Shown: positions 16,087-24,069 of the stretch, piece by piece
Layout of the letters: every line of letters begins with the position of its first letter
Position numbering within the stretch: position 1 is the stretch's first letter
The notes under the pieces: generated by a model
Seen by the model: only the letters and a program-made list of their open reading frames with translations
Databases searched by the model: none
What the model was told of the DNA's origin: nothing
Position numbers and translations under genes: made by a program
Assembly (NCBI RefSeq): GCF_000619945.1
Contig: NZ_JHVC01000014.1
Coordinates: 43,771-107,770 of the forward strand
Length of the DNA stretch: 64,000 nt
Direction: 5' to 3'
Origin: Clostridium lundense DSM 17049
GTDB taxonomy: Bacteria; Bacillota; Clostridia; Clostridiales; Clostridiaceae

Positions 16087-16500
16087 TTATATTACTTCAA
16101 TGCCTTTTTCTTTAAATTCATCCATCAATTCCTCTGAACACATTGCAATATATTCTACTTTTTTTAAGTTTAGTAAATTTTCAAAACCACCTACACTTTT
16201 TACATTAAACTCTTCAGACTCTCCATCCCAGTTAGGCATAATCATGAAATAAATATCTTCTCCACCATCAAAGCAAAGCTCTGTAATAAGTAACAAGTCT
16301 TCTTTTGTAAGCTTTAGATCTTCAAAAAACTCAACCATCTCTGGAATACACTCAAATCCATCAGTATCATAAGTATCAACATATTTTTCATTCATTTTCT
16401 CAAGTGCATCTGTAAAGCTTGTCTCTTTATCCAAAAGACTATTAATTACAACCAGTTTAAATCCAAAATCTTCAAAAATCCCACTTTTATCTTGAAACAT
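16087..16500 (-). CDS. DUF6892-like protein
   Basis: A 137-residue very acidic protein. FGFKLVVINSLLDKETSF at the N-terminus, LLLITELCFDGGEDIYFMI near residue 79 and PNWDGESEEFNVKSVGGFEN near 100 match a family I recall as DUF6892, often in immunity-like contexts. RBS GGAGG. Function unknown. Confidence 0.6.
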   Translation of the reverse strand: MFQDKSGIFEDFGFKLVVINSLLDKETSFTDALEKMNEKYVDTYDTDGFECIPEMVEFFEDLKLTKEDLLLITELCFDGGEDIYFMIMPNWDGESEEFNVKSVGGFENLLNLKKVEYIAMCSEELMDEFKEKGIEVI

Positions 16501-16729
16501 TTCTATACCTCCATAATTCTTTATAACCTCTAAATTTATTTAATAAAGATAGTTTAACATATTTGTAAATATGGCATTGTTCAAATTTACAGATAGTAAA
16601 AAAACACTTATATAAAATACCTCATTAAGTGAATTGTAAACAAAACTTAATCAATGTATTTAAAGCATATATTTATTTTCCAAGGTTTTATATTAATCAA
16701 CAAAATTACTATTTATATTACTCGGCCTT

Positions 16730-16741
16730 AAATTGGAATTT
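16730..16741. repeat. Array boundary motif, gene-end type (exact)
   Basis: AAATTGGAATTT, 1 bp from the stop of the 95-residue gene. A start-type copy AAATTACTATTTATA is at 16703-16717, only 12 bp away, so both site types meet here. Confidence 0.7.
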
Positions 16742-16742
16742 G

Positions 16743-17030
16743 TTAATCTGTTGAAGACGCAGCAATTACAACAAATATATTTGGCATTTTATCATATATA
16801 GTCCAGTATATAACCCCCCACCATTCTAACCCATAATCAAAATAATTAGACCATTTATGTTCCCAATATGCATCTGATGTGTTCCAGTCTATTCCACTAC
16901 ACCAATCATATATCTCAAGGTTCTTAATATGAGAAAACAACATATTGTTAACATGAAAAAAATCCTCTTCCTTTAATTCGCTGCCATATGGTGGGTCAAG
17001 AAAAGCATGTATTGCCTTGACCTTTATCAT
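16743..17030 (-). CDS. Hypothetical protein (95 aa), possibly frameshifted at its start
   Basis: MIKVKAIHAFLDPPYGSELK opens a small Trp-rich protein (YDWCSGIDWN; EWWGVIYWTIYD). The best RBS (AAAGGAG) and ATG are at 17079, in another frame reading MKEIIYHPAYSLIKKLN, which overlaps this start. Either a frameshift split one gene or the two frames are translationally coupled. Family unknown. Confidence 0.55.
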   Translation of the reverse strand: MIKVKAIHAFLDPPYGSELKEEDFFHVNNMLFSHIKNLEIYDWCSGIDWNTSDAYWEHKWSNYFDYGLEWWGVIYWTIYDKMPNIFVVIAASSTD

Positions 17031-17145
17031 TTAATTTCTTAATTAATGAGTAAGCAGGATGATATATGATCTCTTTCATTTTTTTAACTCCTTTAAACAT
17101 TTATTAAATACTTGTTATAATATTTGTTTTATTCGACAAATGTAG

Positions 17146-17157
17146 AAATTGGAATTT
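17146..17157. repeat. Array boundary motif, gene-end type (exact)
   Basis: AAATTGGAATTT 30 bp downstream (gene sense) of the next gene's stop. Confidence 0.65.
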
Positions 17158-17187
17158 CAGCACCTTACCATCCTTTTGCTTATTAGA

Positions 17188-17649
17188 CTATATAGATGAT
17201 GAATCAATACCTATTATTTCGATATTGCCATCATTATGTATGATAAAGTGAACTTCAAGGCCAAGATAATCCTGTTCAGTAGGAGCAGTGATAACTCCAC
17301 CGCAAAACATCTCGGTAAAGTGAGTAAGAATATTGCCTTGTATTCCATTTCCACACCAACTGTAATATTCCTCGGCTACATAATAGTTACCCGTCATGCA
17401 ATCATTTCGCGGAAACATACCTTCCTGAGAATTACATAAGTCCTCTGTATTAACATATTCCAAAACAGCTTGATACACTATTTCATCAAGCCGAGTTTTT
17501 GCTTTAATAATATGACAGTATCCACTTTCTTTTACATTTTCAAATATATAACGAGGACTTGTAGGCTCTTTTCCAATATCCCAACGCACATAATCGTTAT
17601 TTGAATTTTCTTTGGTAAATATCAGCTTATTAAGTTTTTCAAAATTCAT
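17188..17649 (-). CDS. Hypothetical protein, paralogue of the gene at 11926
   Basis: A 153-residue acidic protein. Shared blocks with the 11926-12357 product: YVN.E.LCN, MFPRNDCMTG, DYLGLEVHF and IDSSSI at the C-terminus. Two Trp-rich stretches (VRWDIGKEP; EEYYSWCGNG). Unknown function. Start chosen behind AAAGGAG, two codons into the longer frame. Confidence 0.7.
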   Translation of the reverse strand: MNFEKLNKLIFTKENSNNDYVRWDIGKEPTSPRYIFENVKESGYCHIIKAKTRLDEIVYQAVLEYVNTEDLCNSQEGMFPRNDCMTGNYYVAEEYYSWCGNGIQGNILTHFTEMFCGGVITAPTEQDYLGLEVHFIIHNDGNIEIIGIDSSSI

Positions 17650-17789
17650 AATCATACTCCTTTATCCACCACTTTAACTTGTTGGCTGCTATCTCGAAAT
17701 CCTACTAAATCTCAGACGAATTTCTGTTTAACTACCTCTTGCTTATTTAGCCATTTAATCTATCATCACTTAAATCCCAATCCTTAATT

Positions 17790-17959
17790 AGTTGCTCTAT
17801 TGGAATTTATCATGTTTTCCATAACATAGTTTGTTAATTTAATACCTTTTCTCTTAAATCTATACTTCCCGTTGCTCATACATTTAACTGTTCTTCTGTA
17901 TTGTAAAATAGTTCAGCTAACACTATACAATCTAATGGTTTATATTTTCTTATAATCAT
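17790..17959 (-). pseudogene. Internally deleted GNAT acetyltransferase relic
   Basis: ATG at 17959 opens MIIRKYKPLDCIVLAELFYN then TEEQLNV and stop (27 codons), typical of the first helix of a GNAT. Downstream, another frame encodes a C-terminus-like KYRFKRKGIKLTNYVMENM. The catalytic middle is missing. A boundary motif (17799-17810) closes it. Confidence 0.6.
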
Positions 17960-18042
17960 GCCTTTTCCTTTCAGAACACCCATTCACAGACTAATATACT
18001 GGAATTGGTAGTTTTGTGTTATATTTATATTGTAAAACTATT

Positions 18043-18057
18043 AAATTACTATTTATC
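18043..18057. repeat. Array boundary motif, gene-start type (exact)
   Basis: AAATTACTATTTATC. With AAATTGGAATTA at 18499-18510 it encloses module D, which carries no ordinary gene. Confidence 0.65.
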
Positions 18058-18204
18058 AGTTAGTTTCATTATGGATTAATTAACATTTATATGAATTAAT
18101 TTACAATTACTGATATACAATTATATATTAATTCTATTATGTTGTAAATTATTCAACTAAAACTTCTTCAATCACATTAGAAAAAATATGGTTAAGGAAC
18201 TTTA

Positions 18205-18288
18205 ATGTTACTATTTCAGGCAGGATCATTTTTACTAGCACTATTAACATTAATAGTGCTACTTATAGAAAAAATCTCAAAAAAATAG
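18205..18288 (+). CDS. Small hydrophobic type I toxin-like peptide (27 aa)
   Basis: Encodes MLLFQAGSFLLALLTLIVLL then IEKISKK: a single membrane span and basic tail, close in style to Firmicute putative holin-like toxins. RBS AAGGAA lies 6 nt upstream. In-frame codons just before the ATG read GTL, so the ancestral peptide was probably longer. Its terminator overlaps the stop codon. Confidence 0.55.
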   Translation: MLLFQAGSFLLALLTLIVLLIEKISKK

Positions 18289-18323
18289 TAGCCCCCCTGT
18301 GCAAATGGATAGCTACTATTTTT
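18284..18323 (+). terminator. Terminator of the module D peptide mRNA
   Basis: AATAGTAGC/GCTACTATT stem and a T-run, as in modules A, B, C and E. Confidence 0.7.
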
Positions 18324-18334
18324 AAGTATTAAAT

Positions 18335-18362
18335 TTAATAGTGATACCAGCTGCCTAAGCAA
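18335..18362 (-). promoter_or_regulatory. Antisense RNA promoter of module D
   Basis: On the minus strand: -35 TTGCTT (18357-18362), 16 bp, -10 TATTAA (18335-18340). It points into the peptide gene. The spacer block GGCAGCTGGTATCAC is conserved with the other modules. Confidence 0.5.
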
Positions 18363-18378
18363 CTAGAATTGTATATGA

Positions 18379-18408
18379 GTAGAGTGTTGACGCACTCTAC
18401 TTTTTTTA
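18379..18408 (+). terminator. Second terminator of module D
   Basis: GTAGAGTG, loop TTGACG, CACTCTAC and seven T. An identical element ends module A at 3109-3138. The transcript it stops is unclear. Confidence 0.7.
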
Positions 18409-18507
18409 TTATCTACATTTTTTATTTATATTATATCAAATTTTTATTAAAGATAAACCTAAATAATTTTTCTACTTAAAAATTTTTAACTAATAGATAA
18501 ATTGGAA

Positions 18508-19035
18508 TTACAATGAAATCCAATATACATACATTGGCTTTTTATCTATATATAATTTTTCCTCAGTTCTTATCCCACCACATCGTTCAATAGTTTTTAT
18601 CGAGGCTATATTGCTAGAGTAGCAACCAAGCATAACTTTCTCAAGTCCTACTGTCCTCTCAAATTCAAGTGCCATTTTCAGCATTTGTGTGGCGTAGCCT
18701 TTACGCCTCTCCGATGGACGTACAGAATAACCAATGTGTCCCCCGTATGCAGCAAGGAAATCATTGTTGATGTTATGCCTGATATCAATTATACCTATGA
18801 TTTTATTATCGGCCTTTCGTATTACAAAAAACGTATTGGCAACAACCCAGTCACTTCTCACAGTTTCAGGAGAGCTGTTGTTTAATGTGTTGACAAGCCA
18901 ATTATCATATATCATTTGGTCAAGCAACGCACTGCCATTGATAACTGTTTCTTCATAATCAAAAAATTCTTGTTTAAATTCTTCAGCCTGATTTTTATAC
19001 TGCACAGTTGGTGTCCTAAATTCAAGAATTTCCAT
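18508..19035 (-). CDS. GNAT-family N-acetyltransferase
   Basis: A 175-residue protein starting MEILEFRTPTVQYKNQAEEF. It has a GxIGYSVRPSERRKGYATQM motif A (R-R-K-G-Y-A loop) near residue 105 and motif B NIASIKTIERCGGIRTEEKL near 142, typical of RimJ/L-like or lincosamide/streptothricin-type families; substrate unknown. I moved the start 28 codons downstream: the longer frame crosses a boundary motif and the preceding gene, while GAGGTGA precedes this ATG. Confidence 0.85.
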   Translation of the reverse strand: MEILEFRTPTVQYKNQAEEFKQEFFDYEETVINGSALLDQMIYDNWLVNTLNNSSPETVRSDWVVANTFFVIRKADNKIIGIIDIRHNINNDFLAAYGGHIGYSVRPSERRKGYATQMLKMALEFERTVGLEKVMLGCYSSNIASIKTIERCGGIRTEEKLYIDKKPMYVYWISL

Positions 19036-19050
19036 ATTAATCACCTCAGT

Positions 19051-19062
19051 AAATTGGAATTT
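19051..19062. repeat. Array boundary motif, gene-end type (exact)
   Basis: AAATTGGAATTT followed by ATCACAC, 10 bp from the next stop. Confidence 0.7.
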
Positions 19063-19072
19063 ATCACACAAC

Positions 19073-19309
19073 CTATATACTACATCGTCTCGCATTCCAG
19101 CCATGCTTGCCTGCATCAAAAATAATAATTTCTTTATTACATTTCTGACAAATTAGTTTTACAATCATTTTGTCATTACTTTGATAAATACTAAATGTCT
19201 CACTGCCACAGGAACATTTAATATTGCCTTTTACTTCATATTCATTATTATTAGTACTGACTAATTGAAAAAACTCTTTAATATGTCTAGGTATTGGATA
19301 CTCCACCAT
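19073..19309 (-). CDS. Zinc-ribbon-like small protein (78 aa)
   Basis: Four cysteines in two pairs (IKCSCGSETF near residue 30; LICQKCNKEI near 53) form a likely zinc ribbon. The C-terminus FDAGKHGWNA may add a His. The ATG used follows AGGTGG closely; a TTG seven codons upstream with AAGGAG is an alternative start. Function unknown. Confidence 0.65.
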   Translation of the reverse strand: MVEYPIPRHIKEFFQLVSTNNNEYEVKGNIKCSCGSETFSIYQSNDKMIVKLICQKCNKEIIIFDAGKHGWNARRCSI

Positions 19310-19369
19310 TTTCCACCTACTTTTCAAATTGCTATTCTCCTTAATCAATTTAAAATTAATTAAACTGGA

Positions 19370-19705
19370 TTACTGAATAAATGATATTTCTTGGGGTAAC
19401 TTCCCTATTTTTTTATAATCTACATAGATATGATATATTATATGTATAGCTAAATAATCAAATTTCATTTCATATATATAAAATGCATTCTTACACTCCT
19501 TTATTATTTTAATTCGGCCTTCATCAACAGCCTTACCCCATTCCTCTTCATTAAGCACACTTTTCTTAATAGAGATTAATCCATCATATAAAAAACGGTC
19601 TTCCTCCTCATTTGGTAGATTCCAATTTGCTCCTGAATATTCATATATTAAATAGCCATTACTTTCTTCTTTATATCTGGCATAGCCTTCAAATCCTAAA
19701 CTCAT
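19370..19705 (-). CDS. Hypothetical array protein (111 aa), intact copy
   Basis: Starts MSLGFEGYARYKEESNGYLI; soluble with many aromatic residues (LAIHIIYHIYVDYKKIG at the C-terminus). It is the intact version of the broken gene at 7714-8052. RBS GGAGG. The retained intact copy suggests it has, or recently had, a function; the fold is unknown. Confidence 0.7.
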   Translation of the reverse strand: MSLGFEGYARYKEESNGYLIYEYSGANWNLPNEEEDRFLYDGLISIKKSVLNEEEWGKAVDEGRIKIIKECKNAFYIYEMKFDYLAIHIIYHIYVDYKKIGKLPQEISFIQ

Positions 19706-19734
19706 TTATGTCCTCCATAAATTGAAAATTTATC

Positions 19735-20322
19735 TTACTCATATGTCAAGTTAATTATGTCTTCTGCTGTGATCTCTCGTAATACTTTGCAAGGATTACC
19801 TACTGCAATTACCCCCTCTGGAATATCTTTATTTACCACACTTCCTGCTCCAATAATGCTACCTTTTCCGATAGTAACTCCACCACATACAGTAGCATTA
19901 GCACCAATCCATACATCGTCTTCTATTGTAATAGGTTTTGAAGTTCCAATTCCTTCTGCTCTTTGTCTTGAATTTATAGCATGCCCAGAACACGCTATAC
20001 AAACTCCAGGAGCTATAAATGCATTTGCACCAATATGGACTGGTGATGTATCTAATATCACACAATTATAGTTAATCACAGTAAGTCCATGGGTATGTAT
20101 ATTAAACCCATAATCACAACGAAATGATGGCTCGATAAATGTTAGCGGATGATAAGTTCCAAGTAATTCTTTTAAAATACTACTTCTCTTTTCTCCTTCA
20201 GATGGTCCCGTCTGATTATATTTCCAACATAATTCTTTCGCCTTTTGTTGTAATTCTGATGGCATATCTGTATGCTTTGAAAAATATCCTTTATTTTGTG
20301 TCATAATTTCTTTAAAATCCAT
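19735..20322 (-). CDS. Maltose O-acetyltransferase / galactoside acetyltransferase family
   Basis: A 195-residue left-handed beta-helix acetyltransferase. The N-terminal Mac domain ends near residue 60; hexapeptide repeats follow (VHIGANAFIAPGVCI, VWIGANATVCGGVTIG, SIIGAGSVVNKDIPEGVIAV). The catalytic His is in CSGHAINSRQR near residue 113. It would acetylate a sugar or related acceptor with acetyl-CoA. Complete length. RBS AAGGGAG. Confidence 0.85.
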   Translation of the reverse strand: MDFKEIMTQNKGYFSKHTDMPSELQQKAKELCWKYNQTGPSEGEKRSSILKELLGTYHPLTFIEPSFRCDYGFNIHTHGLTVINYNCVILDTSPVHIGANAFIAPGVCIACSGHAINSRQRAEGIGTSKPITIEDDVWIGANATVCGGVTIGKGSIIGAGSVVNKDIPEGVIAVGNPCKVLREITAEDIINLTYE

Positions 20323-20337
20323 AATCTTACTCCCTTC

Positions 20338-20352
20338 AAATTACTATTTGCC
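20338..20352. repeat. Array boundary motif, gene-start type
   Basis: AAATTACTATTTGCC upstream of the acetyltransferase start; the sister relic region at 30409 has AAATTACCATTTGT. Confidence 0.5.
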
Positions 20353-20388
20353 AGTTTTATATTATTTTCACAATCCCATTTTTTCAAT

Positions 20389-20535
20389 CTACTGAATAGC
20401 AATATATAAATAACAATGTGGTTTTCCATCTTTCATATATTCACCGAGAATAATGCTCTCATAAACCTTGATAAAGGCTCTTCTTATATGTGCTGATTTT
20501 TGATCAAACCATACTTTTTCTTTTCTTCTTACATA
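20389..20535 (-). pseudogene. Internally deleted copy of the GyrI-like gene at 30461
   Basis: The last about 45 codons match 30461-30600 closely (shared 30-bp runs), then the sequence jumps to the region upstream of the start codon of the same gene (20536-20640 matches 30920-31035). The join lies at a short TTTTTC repeat, consistent with a microhomology deletion of about 320 bp. Confidence 0.75.
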
Positions 20536-20699
20536 ATTATTAAATTGCTTATATTGTTGACATACCGAATTAGATTGCTATTGTGAATTAATTATAACAT
20601 ATTACTAAAGGAAAATTTAGTAAGCATTATTCAGTAATACATTTGAAATTTCCTTAATAATATTTTAAGCCAACACAATATTATTTCCTTACAAAAATT

Positions 20700-20744
20700 C
20701 ACAATCACTTTTTATTAGGTCTTCTTTTAATAAGCAACAATTTT
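20700..20744 (-). pseudogene. 3' relic of a DUF3788 gene
   Basis: About 45 bp are nearly identical to the 3' end of the DUF3788 gene at 12432. They abut the end of the DUF2625 gene, whose final codons and stop appear to come from this relic. Confidence 0.7.
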
Positions 20745-20746
20745 GT

Positions 20747-21340
20747 TTATCTGCATTTCTTATCCTTTAGCTGTATTAAAAAATCAAATTCCAATTTAAT
20801 TATCTCACTCATAGGAATTTCTTCACGATATCTACTTTCTAATGAATCAGCTTCTGCCCATAAGAATGGATAAAAACTTATTCCATTATCATTACTTATT
20901 CTTTTCATATCATCTTTCCATGTGTTCCATCTATAATCCTTGTAATATGTATCAGTATCTCCATGAAACGCCCAATAAAGAAACTCTGAAAAAGAAATCT
21001 CCATGTCTTCCCATTCCAAGCAGTCCGGTGCAAAATAACTAATATTACCATCATTAAGAATTGCAAATAAACCACCTAAAACATCTTCTGCAACAATAAT
21101 ATTAGAATACGGAAATAAATCATTTCTTTCATAAAAGTTCAATTCTCCAGAGCCATAAAATCTAAGCCAGTTTTCAACTATAATTCCACCAGTTTTAAAA
21201 AGAATATTTCCAAATAAACTTTCTTCATTTATCTCATATTTTTTCTTAATACAATTCAATACTTCACTATTAATAGGAAGAATTTTTATCTCTTTTTTAG
21301 AACTTTTGATACTTTCTAAAATCTTTTCGTATCTATCCAT
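20747..21340 (-). CDS. DUF2625 family protein with altered C-terminus
   Basis: A 197-residue protein. FKTGGIIVENWLRFYGSG, NIIVAEDVLGGLFAIL, ISYFAPDCLEWEDMEISFSE and SFYPFLWAEA are DUF2625 hallmarks in order. The family is linked by context to polymorphic toxin immunity; biochemical role unknown. The last residues (KCR) and stop lie in the junction with a DUF3788 relic, so the natural end may be lost. RBS GGAGAG. Confidence 0.75.
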   Translation of the reverse strand: MDRYEKILESIKSSKKEIKILPINSEVLNCIKKKYEINEESLFGNILFKTGGIIVENWLRFYGSGELNFYERNDLFPYSNIIVAEDVLGGLFAILNDGNISYFAPDCLEWEDMEISFSEFLYWAFHGDTDTYYKDYRWNTWKDDMKRISNDNGISFYPFLWAEADSLESRYREEIPMSEIIKLEFDFLIQLKDKKCR

Positions 21341-21353
21341 TTATCTCTCCTAC

Positions 21354-21490
21354 AAATTCACTATTTATCTTTCACTAAAAAATTACTTATTTTTTATTAT
21401 AGCATATTTTGTAAATGCAACATTACTTATAATACAGTCTTTCCATGTACAAAAATAGTCTTAACCAAATAATATTAATGGTTAATGTAA
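21354..21490. other. Intergenic module F: promoter block, peptide deleted
   Basis: AAATTCACTATTTATC (21354-21369), minus-strand extended -10 TGCTATAAT (21396-21404), plus-strand TTGTAA (21409-21414), then the hairpin start AAAAATAGTCTTAACC. The peptide frame begins ATGGTTAATG at 21478 but is replaced after a few codons by unrelated sequence. It ends the first array block. Confidence 0.5.
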
Positions 21491-21571
21491 CCACTATTTT
21501 AGCAGATATTAACCCCTTTCAGACAGCGATAAAGAACAATTATTCAATGCTATTGGTAAGATACTAACGCT

Positions 21572-21768
21572 TTTTTCATATGCAAAGAATTTAACGGAGT
21601 AGCAACTAAATACTTGTCAAACTATCTATATTGGTTTAAGTGTCTACAATTTTTCAATAAAGAGAAAGAAATTGTAAAAAGCAAAAACTTTTTAGTGCAT
21701 AGTAATAGAAATTTTGTTAAGGTTAAGATAGCAAGTTTAAGGGCAAAATCGCCTATACAAGTATAATA
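21572..21768 (+). pseudogene. IS1595 (ISXO2-like) transposase C-terminal relic
   Basis: A plus-strand frame reads EFNGVATKYLSNYLYWFKCL then QFFNKEKEIVKSKNFLVHSN and stop, which matches the C-terminus of ISXO2-like transposases (NYLxWF, SKNFLVHS). No start, catalytic region or right end remain. It marks the right end of the array block. Confidence 0.6.
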
Positions 21769-21801
21769 TTTGAGTAAACTGTATGTTGGAGGAGAAGTAT
21801 T

Positions 21802-22089
21802 ATGGATAAAAATAAGAAGAAAGAACTTATGAGAAAGTATGCTCAAGAGCAGAAGAATACTTTTGAAAACTCGCTTCCATTTGACAAGACTATGTTTGAA
21901 CAACTATTTGATTATCTTGATGAAATGTTGGAGCAAGAAGGATGTGACGATACTTTAAAATACACTACAAAGTTTCTTAATGACAACAACCTACCTGTAG
22001 AAAAATCTTTAGATTGGTTGAATGAAAATGGTGGTTACTGTGACTGCGAAGTTTTAGCAAATATTGAAGATAAAATATCAGAATTATAG
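21802..22089 (+). CDS. DUF2695 family protein
   Basis: A 95-residue protein: helical Lys-rich N-terminus, then FEQLFDYLDEMLEQEGCDDT, TTKFLNDNNLPVEKSLDWLN and NGGYCDCEVLANIEDK, the DUF2695 signature with conserved CDC. Function unknown. First plus-strand gene after the minus-strand array. RBS GGAGGAG. Confidence 0.85.
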   Translation: MDKNKKKELMRKYAQEQKNTFENSLPFDKTMFEQLFDYLDEMLEQEGCDDTLKYTTKFLNDNNLPVEKSLDWLNENGGYCDCEVLANIEDKISEL

Positions 22090-22116
22090 GACATAGACCT
22101 CGGTGAAACATCCTAA

Positions 22117-22156
22117 AAAAATCATTAAGGGAGGGTAGAGATACCTTCCCTTAAAA
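22117..22156. terminator. Terminator between DUF2695 and ABC exporter genes
   Basis: AAGGGAGGGTA, loop GAGA, TACCTTCCCTT. On the minus strand it is followed by AATGATTTTTTT, so it mainly ends the ABC operon. Confidence 0.75.
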
Positions 22157-22238
22157 ACATACAATATCAACATTTTCTTAAAACAAAGCCTTTAACAATT
22201 ATTCACCAGCTATTTAAAACTTTTTTCCTTTATATTAT

Positions 22239-24065
22239 TTAATTGGCCACTTCAAACTGACTGTAATAAAGGGAGGCATAGAAACCATTTTCTTCTAGAA
22301 GACTCTCATGGTTTCCTCTCTCTACAATATCTCCATCTTTAACAACTAAAATCATATCTGCATTTTGGATAGTTGACAATCTGTGAGCTATGACAAAACT
22401 TGTTTTATCCTTCATAAGCCTTGATAAAGCTTTTTGAATTTCTACTTCTGTTCTTGTATCTACACTTGAAGTAGCCTCATCTAATATCATAATTGTTGGA
22501 TTAGTCAGCATAGCACGAGCAATAGTTAAAAGCTGCATTTGTCCTTGAGAAACATTAGATGTCTCACTAGATATTACAGTATCATATCCTTCTGGGAGTG
22601 TACGAATAAAATGGTCACAGCAGGCTGCTTTTGCAGCAGCTATAATTTCTTCTCGTGTAGCATCCATCTTACCATAAGCAATATTTTCAGCTATTGTACC
22701 TTCAAACAGCCATGTATCTTGAAGTACCATACCAATTTGTCTACGCAATGTACTTCTAGAAATTTCAGTAATGTTAACCCCATCAATTGATATAGCTCCT
22801 CCATTCAATTCATAAAAACGCATAATCAAGTTAATTAATGTAGTTTTTCCTCCACCTGTTGGGCCAACAATAGCTACTATTTCGTTAGGCTTTACTTCCA
22901 AATTTAGATTCTTTATTAAAGTTCTATCTTGTGTGTAACCAAACTTTACATTCTTAAAAGTCACTTTACCATTAGATTTTGAGAGTGTACTAACTGTATT
23001 ATCTATAGTTTCTTCCTCTTCATCTAATAGTTCAAAAACTCTCTCAGCTCCAGCAATAGCAGATTGTAGAGACATAATAACATAAGAAGCTTGAGTAATA
23101 GGCTCAGAAACTTGATTTACATATTGTAAAAATGCCTGAATTCCACCTAAGGAAATCTGTCCATTAAGTGTCATTATTCCTCCTACAATAGCTGTAACAA
23201 CAAAACCTAATTGATTTAATAGCCTTATAGTTGGGTATATGGCAAAATCAATGAATTGTGCTTTTCTATTTGCTTCAAACTGCTTTTTGTTAAGCTTAGA
23301 AACCTCTTCAATCATATCAGATTGTTGATTAAATACCTTTATAATACGATTGCCAGAATATACTTCCTCAATTTTTCCACTCAAATCACCCATGGCAGCA
23401 AAATTATCTGCATAATAACGTTGACTTAATTTTGATACAAAATTTGTTGCAATAGCGCTGATTCCAATGAATATAAAAGTTAAAAAAGATAACTTTGGAT
23501 TTAAGATAACCATAGCAATAATAGTAAGTATAATTGTAAAACAAGAAGATATGAACTGCATAAATCCAACTTGCATTACTAAGGATACTTTTTCAAGATC
23601 AGTTGTTACTCTACTCATAACATCCCCTGCTTTATGTGAATCAAAGTATTTCAGTGGAAGCTTATTTATTTTTTCGCTAATATCTTTACGTAGTGATAGA
23701 GTTAAATTTTCACCAATGCTAGATATTATATATTGCTGAATATAAGAAAGCAGACTATTAACAATAGATGTTACTACTAACATGAAAACTGGCATAGCTA
23801 GTGCATGTGTCACCATTGATATAACACTTACAGAGCCATCAAAACTACGAATTGCATTTAGTAAATTATTAATAGCAGCTCCAACCATAAGTGGCATAAT
23901 TGCATAAGATGCACTGCTTAGTAATGCAGCTATACCTACAATTATTAGCTTTTTATTTTGCGTTTTTAATCGTCCCATTAGTCTCTTAATAGTCTTTTTT
24001 GTATTTTGAGGAATATCCTCACTAAACATTATTGTATCTTTCTTTTTATTTTTATCCTTCTTCAC
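22239..24065 (-). CDS. ABC exporter half-transporter (permease-ATPase), catalytic-site partner
   Basis: 608 residues: six-helix exporter domain (about 30-340) and an ABC ATPase domain (about 370-605). Walker A GPTGGGKTT near residue 400, degenerate signature VSQGQ near 507, Walker B IMILDEATSSVD with the catalytic Glu retained, H-loop AHRLS. It pairs with the 25536 gene as a heterodimeric multidrug-type exporter (BmrCD/LmrCD-like). It starts with GTG and lacks a good RBS, probably because a TnpB element inserted just upstream. Confidence 0.85.
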   Translation of the reverse strand: MKKDKNKKKDTIMFSEDIPQNTKKTIKRLMGRLKTQNKKLIIVGIAALLSSASYAIMPLMVGAAINNLLNAIRSFDGSVSVISMVTHALAMPVFMLVVTSIVNSLLSYIQQYIISSIGENLTLSLRKDISEKINKLPLKYFDSHKAGDVMSRVTTDLEKVSLVMQVGFMQFISSCFTIILTIIAMVILNPKLSFLTFIFIGISAIATNFVSKLSQRYYADNFAAMGDLSGKIEEVYSGNRIIKVFNQQSDMIEEVSKLNKKQFEANRKAQFIDFAIYPTIRLLNQLGFVVTAIVGGIMTLNGQISLGGIQAFLQYVNQVSEPITQASYVIMSLQSAIAGAERVFELLDEEEETIDNTVSTLSKSNGKVTFKNVKFGYTQDRTLIKNLNLEVKPNEIVAIVGPTGGGKTTLINLIMRFYELNGGAISIDGVNITEISRSTLRRQIGMVLQDTWLFEGTIAENIAYGKMDATREEIIAAAKAACCDHFIRTLPEGYDTVISSETSNVSQGQMQLLTIARAMLTNPTIMILDEATSSVDTRTEVEIQKALSRLMKDKTSFVIAHRLSTIQNADMILVVKDGDIVERGNHESLLEENGFYASLYYSQFEVAN

Positions 24066-24069
24066 AAAA

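Noticed and set aside
19036..19119. Longer N-terminus for the GNAT at 18508
   Set aside because: The extra 28 codons read through a boundary motif and the preceding gene's end, and the internal ATG has a strong GAGGTGA.
2226..21360. CRISPR array because of recurring short repeats
   Set aside because: Repeats are 12-15 bp, irregularly spaced by whole genes, and no cas genes are present.
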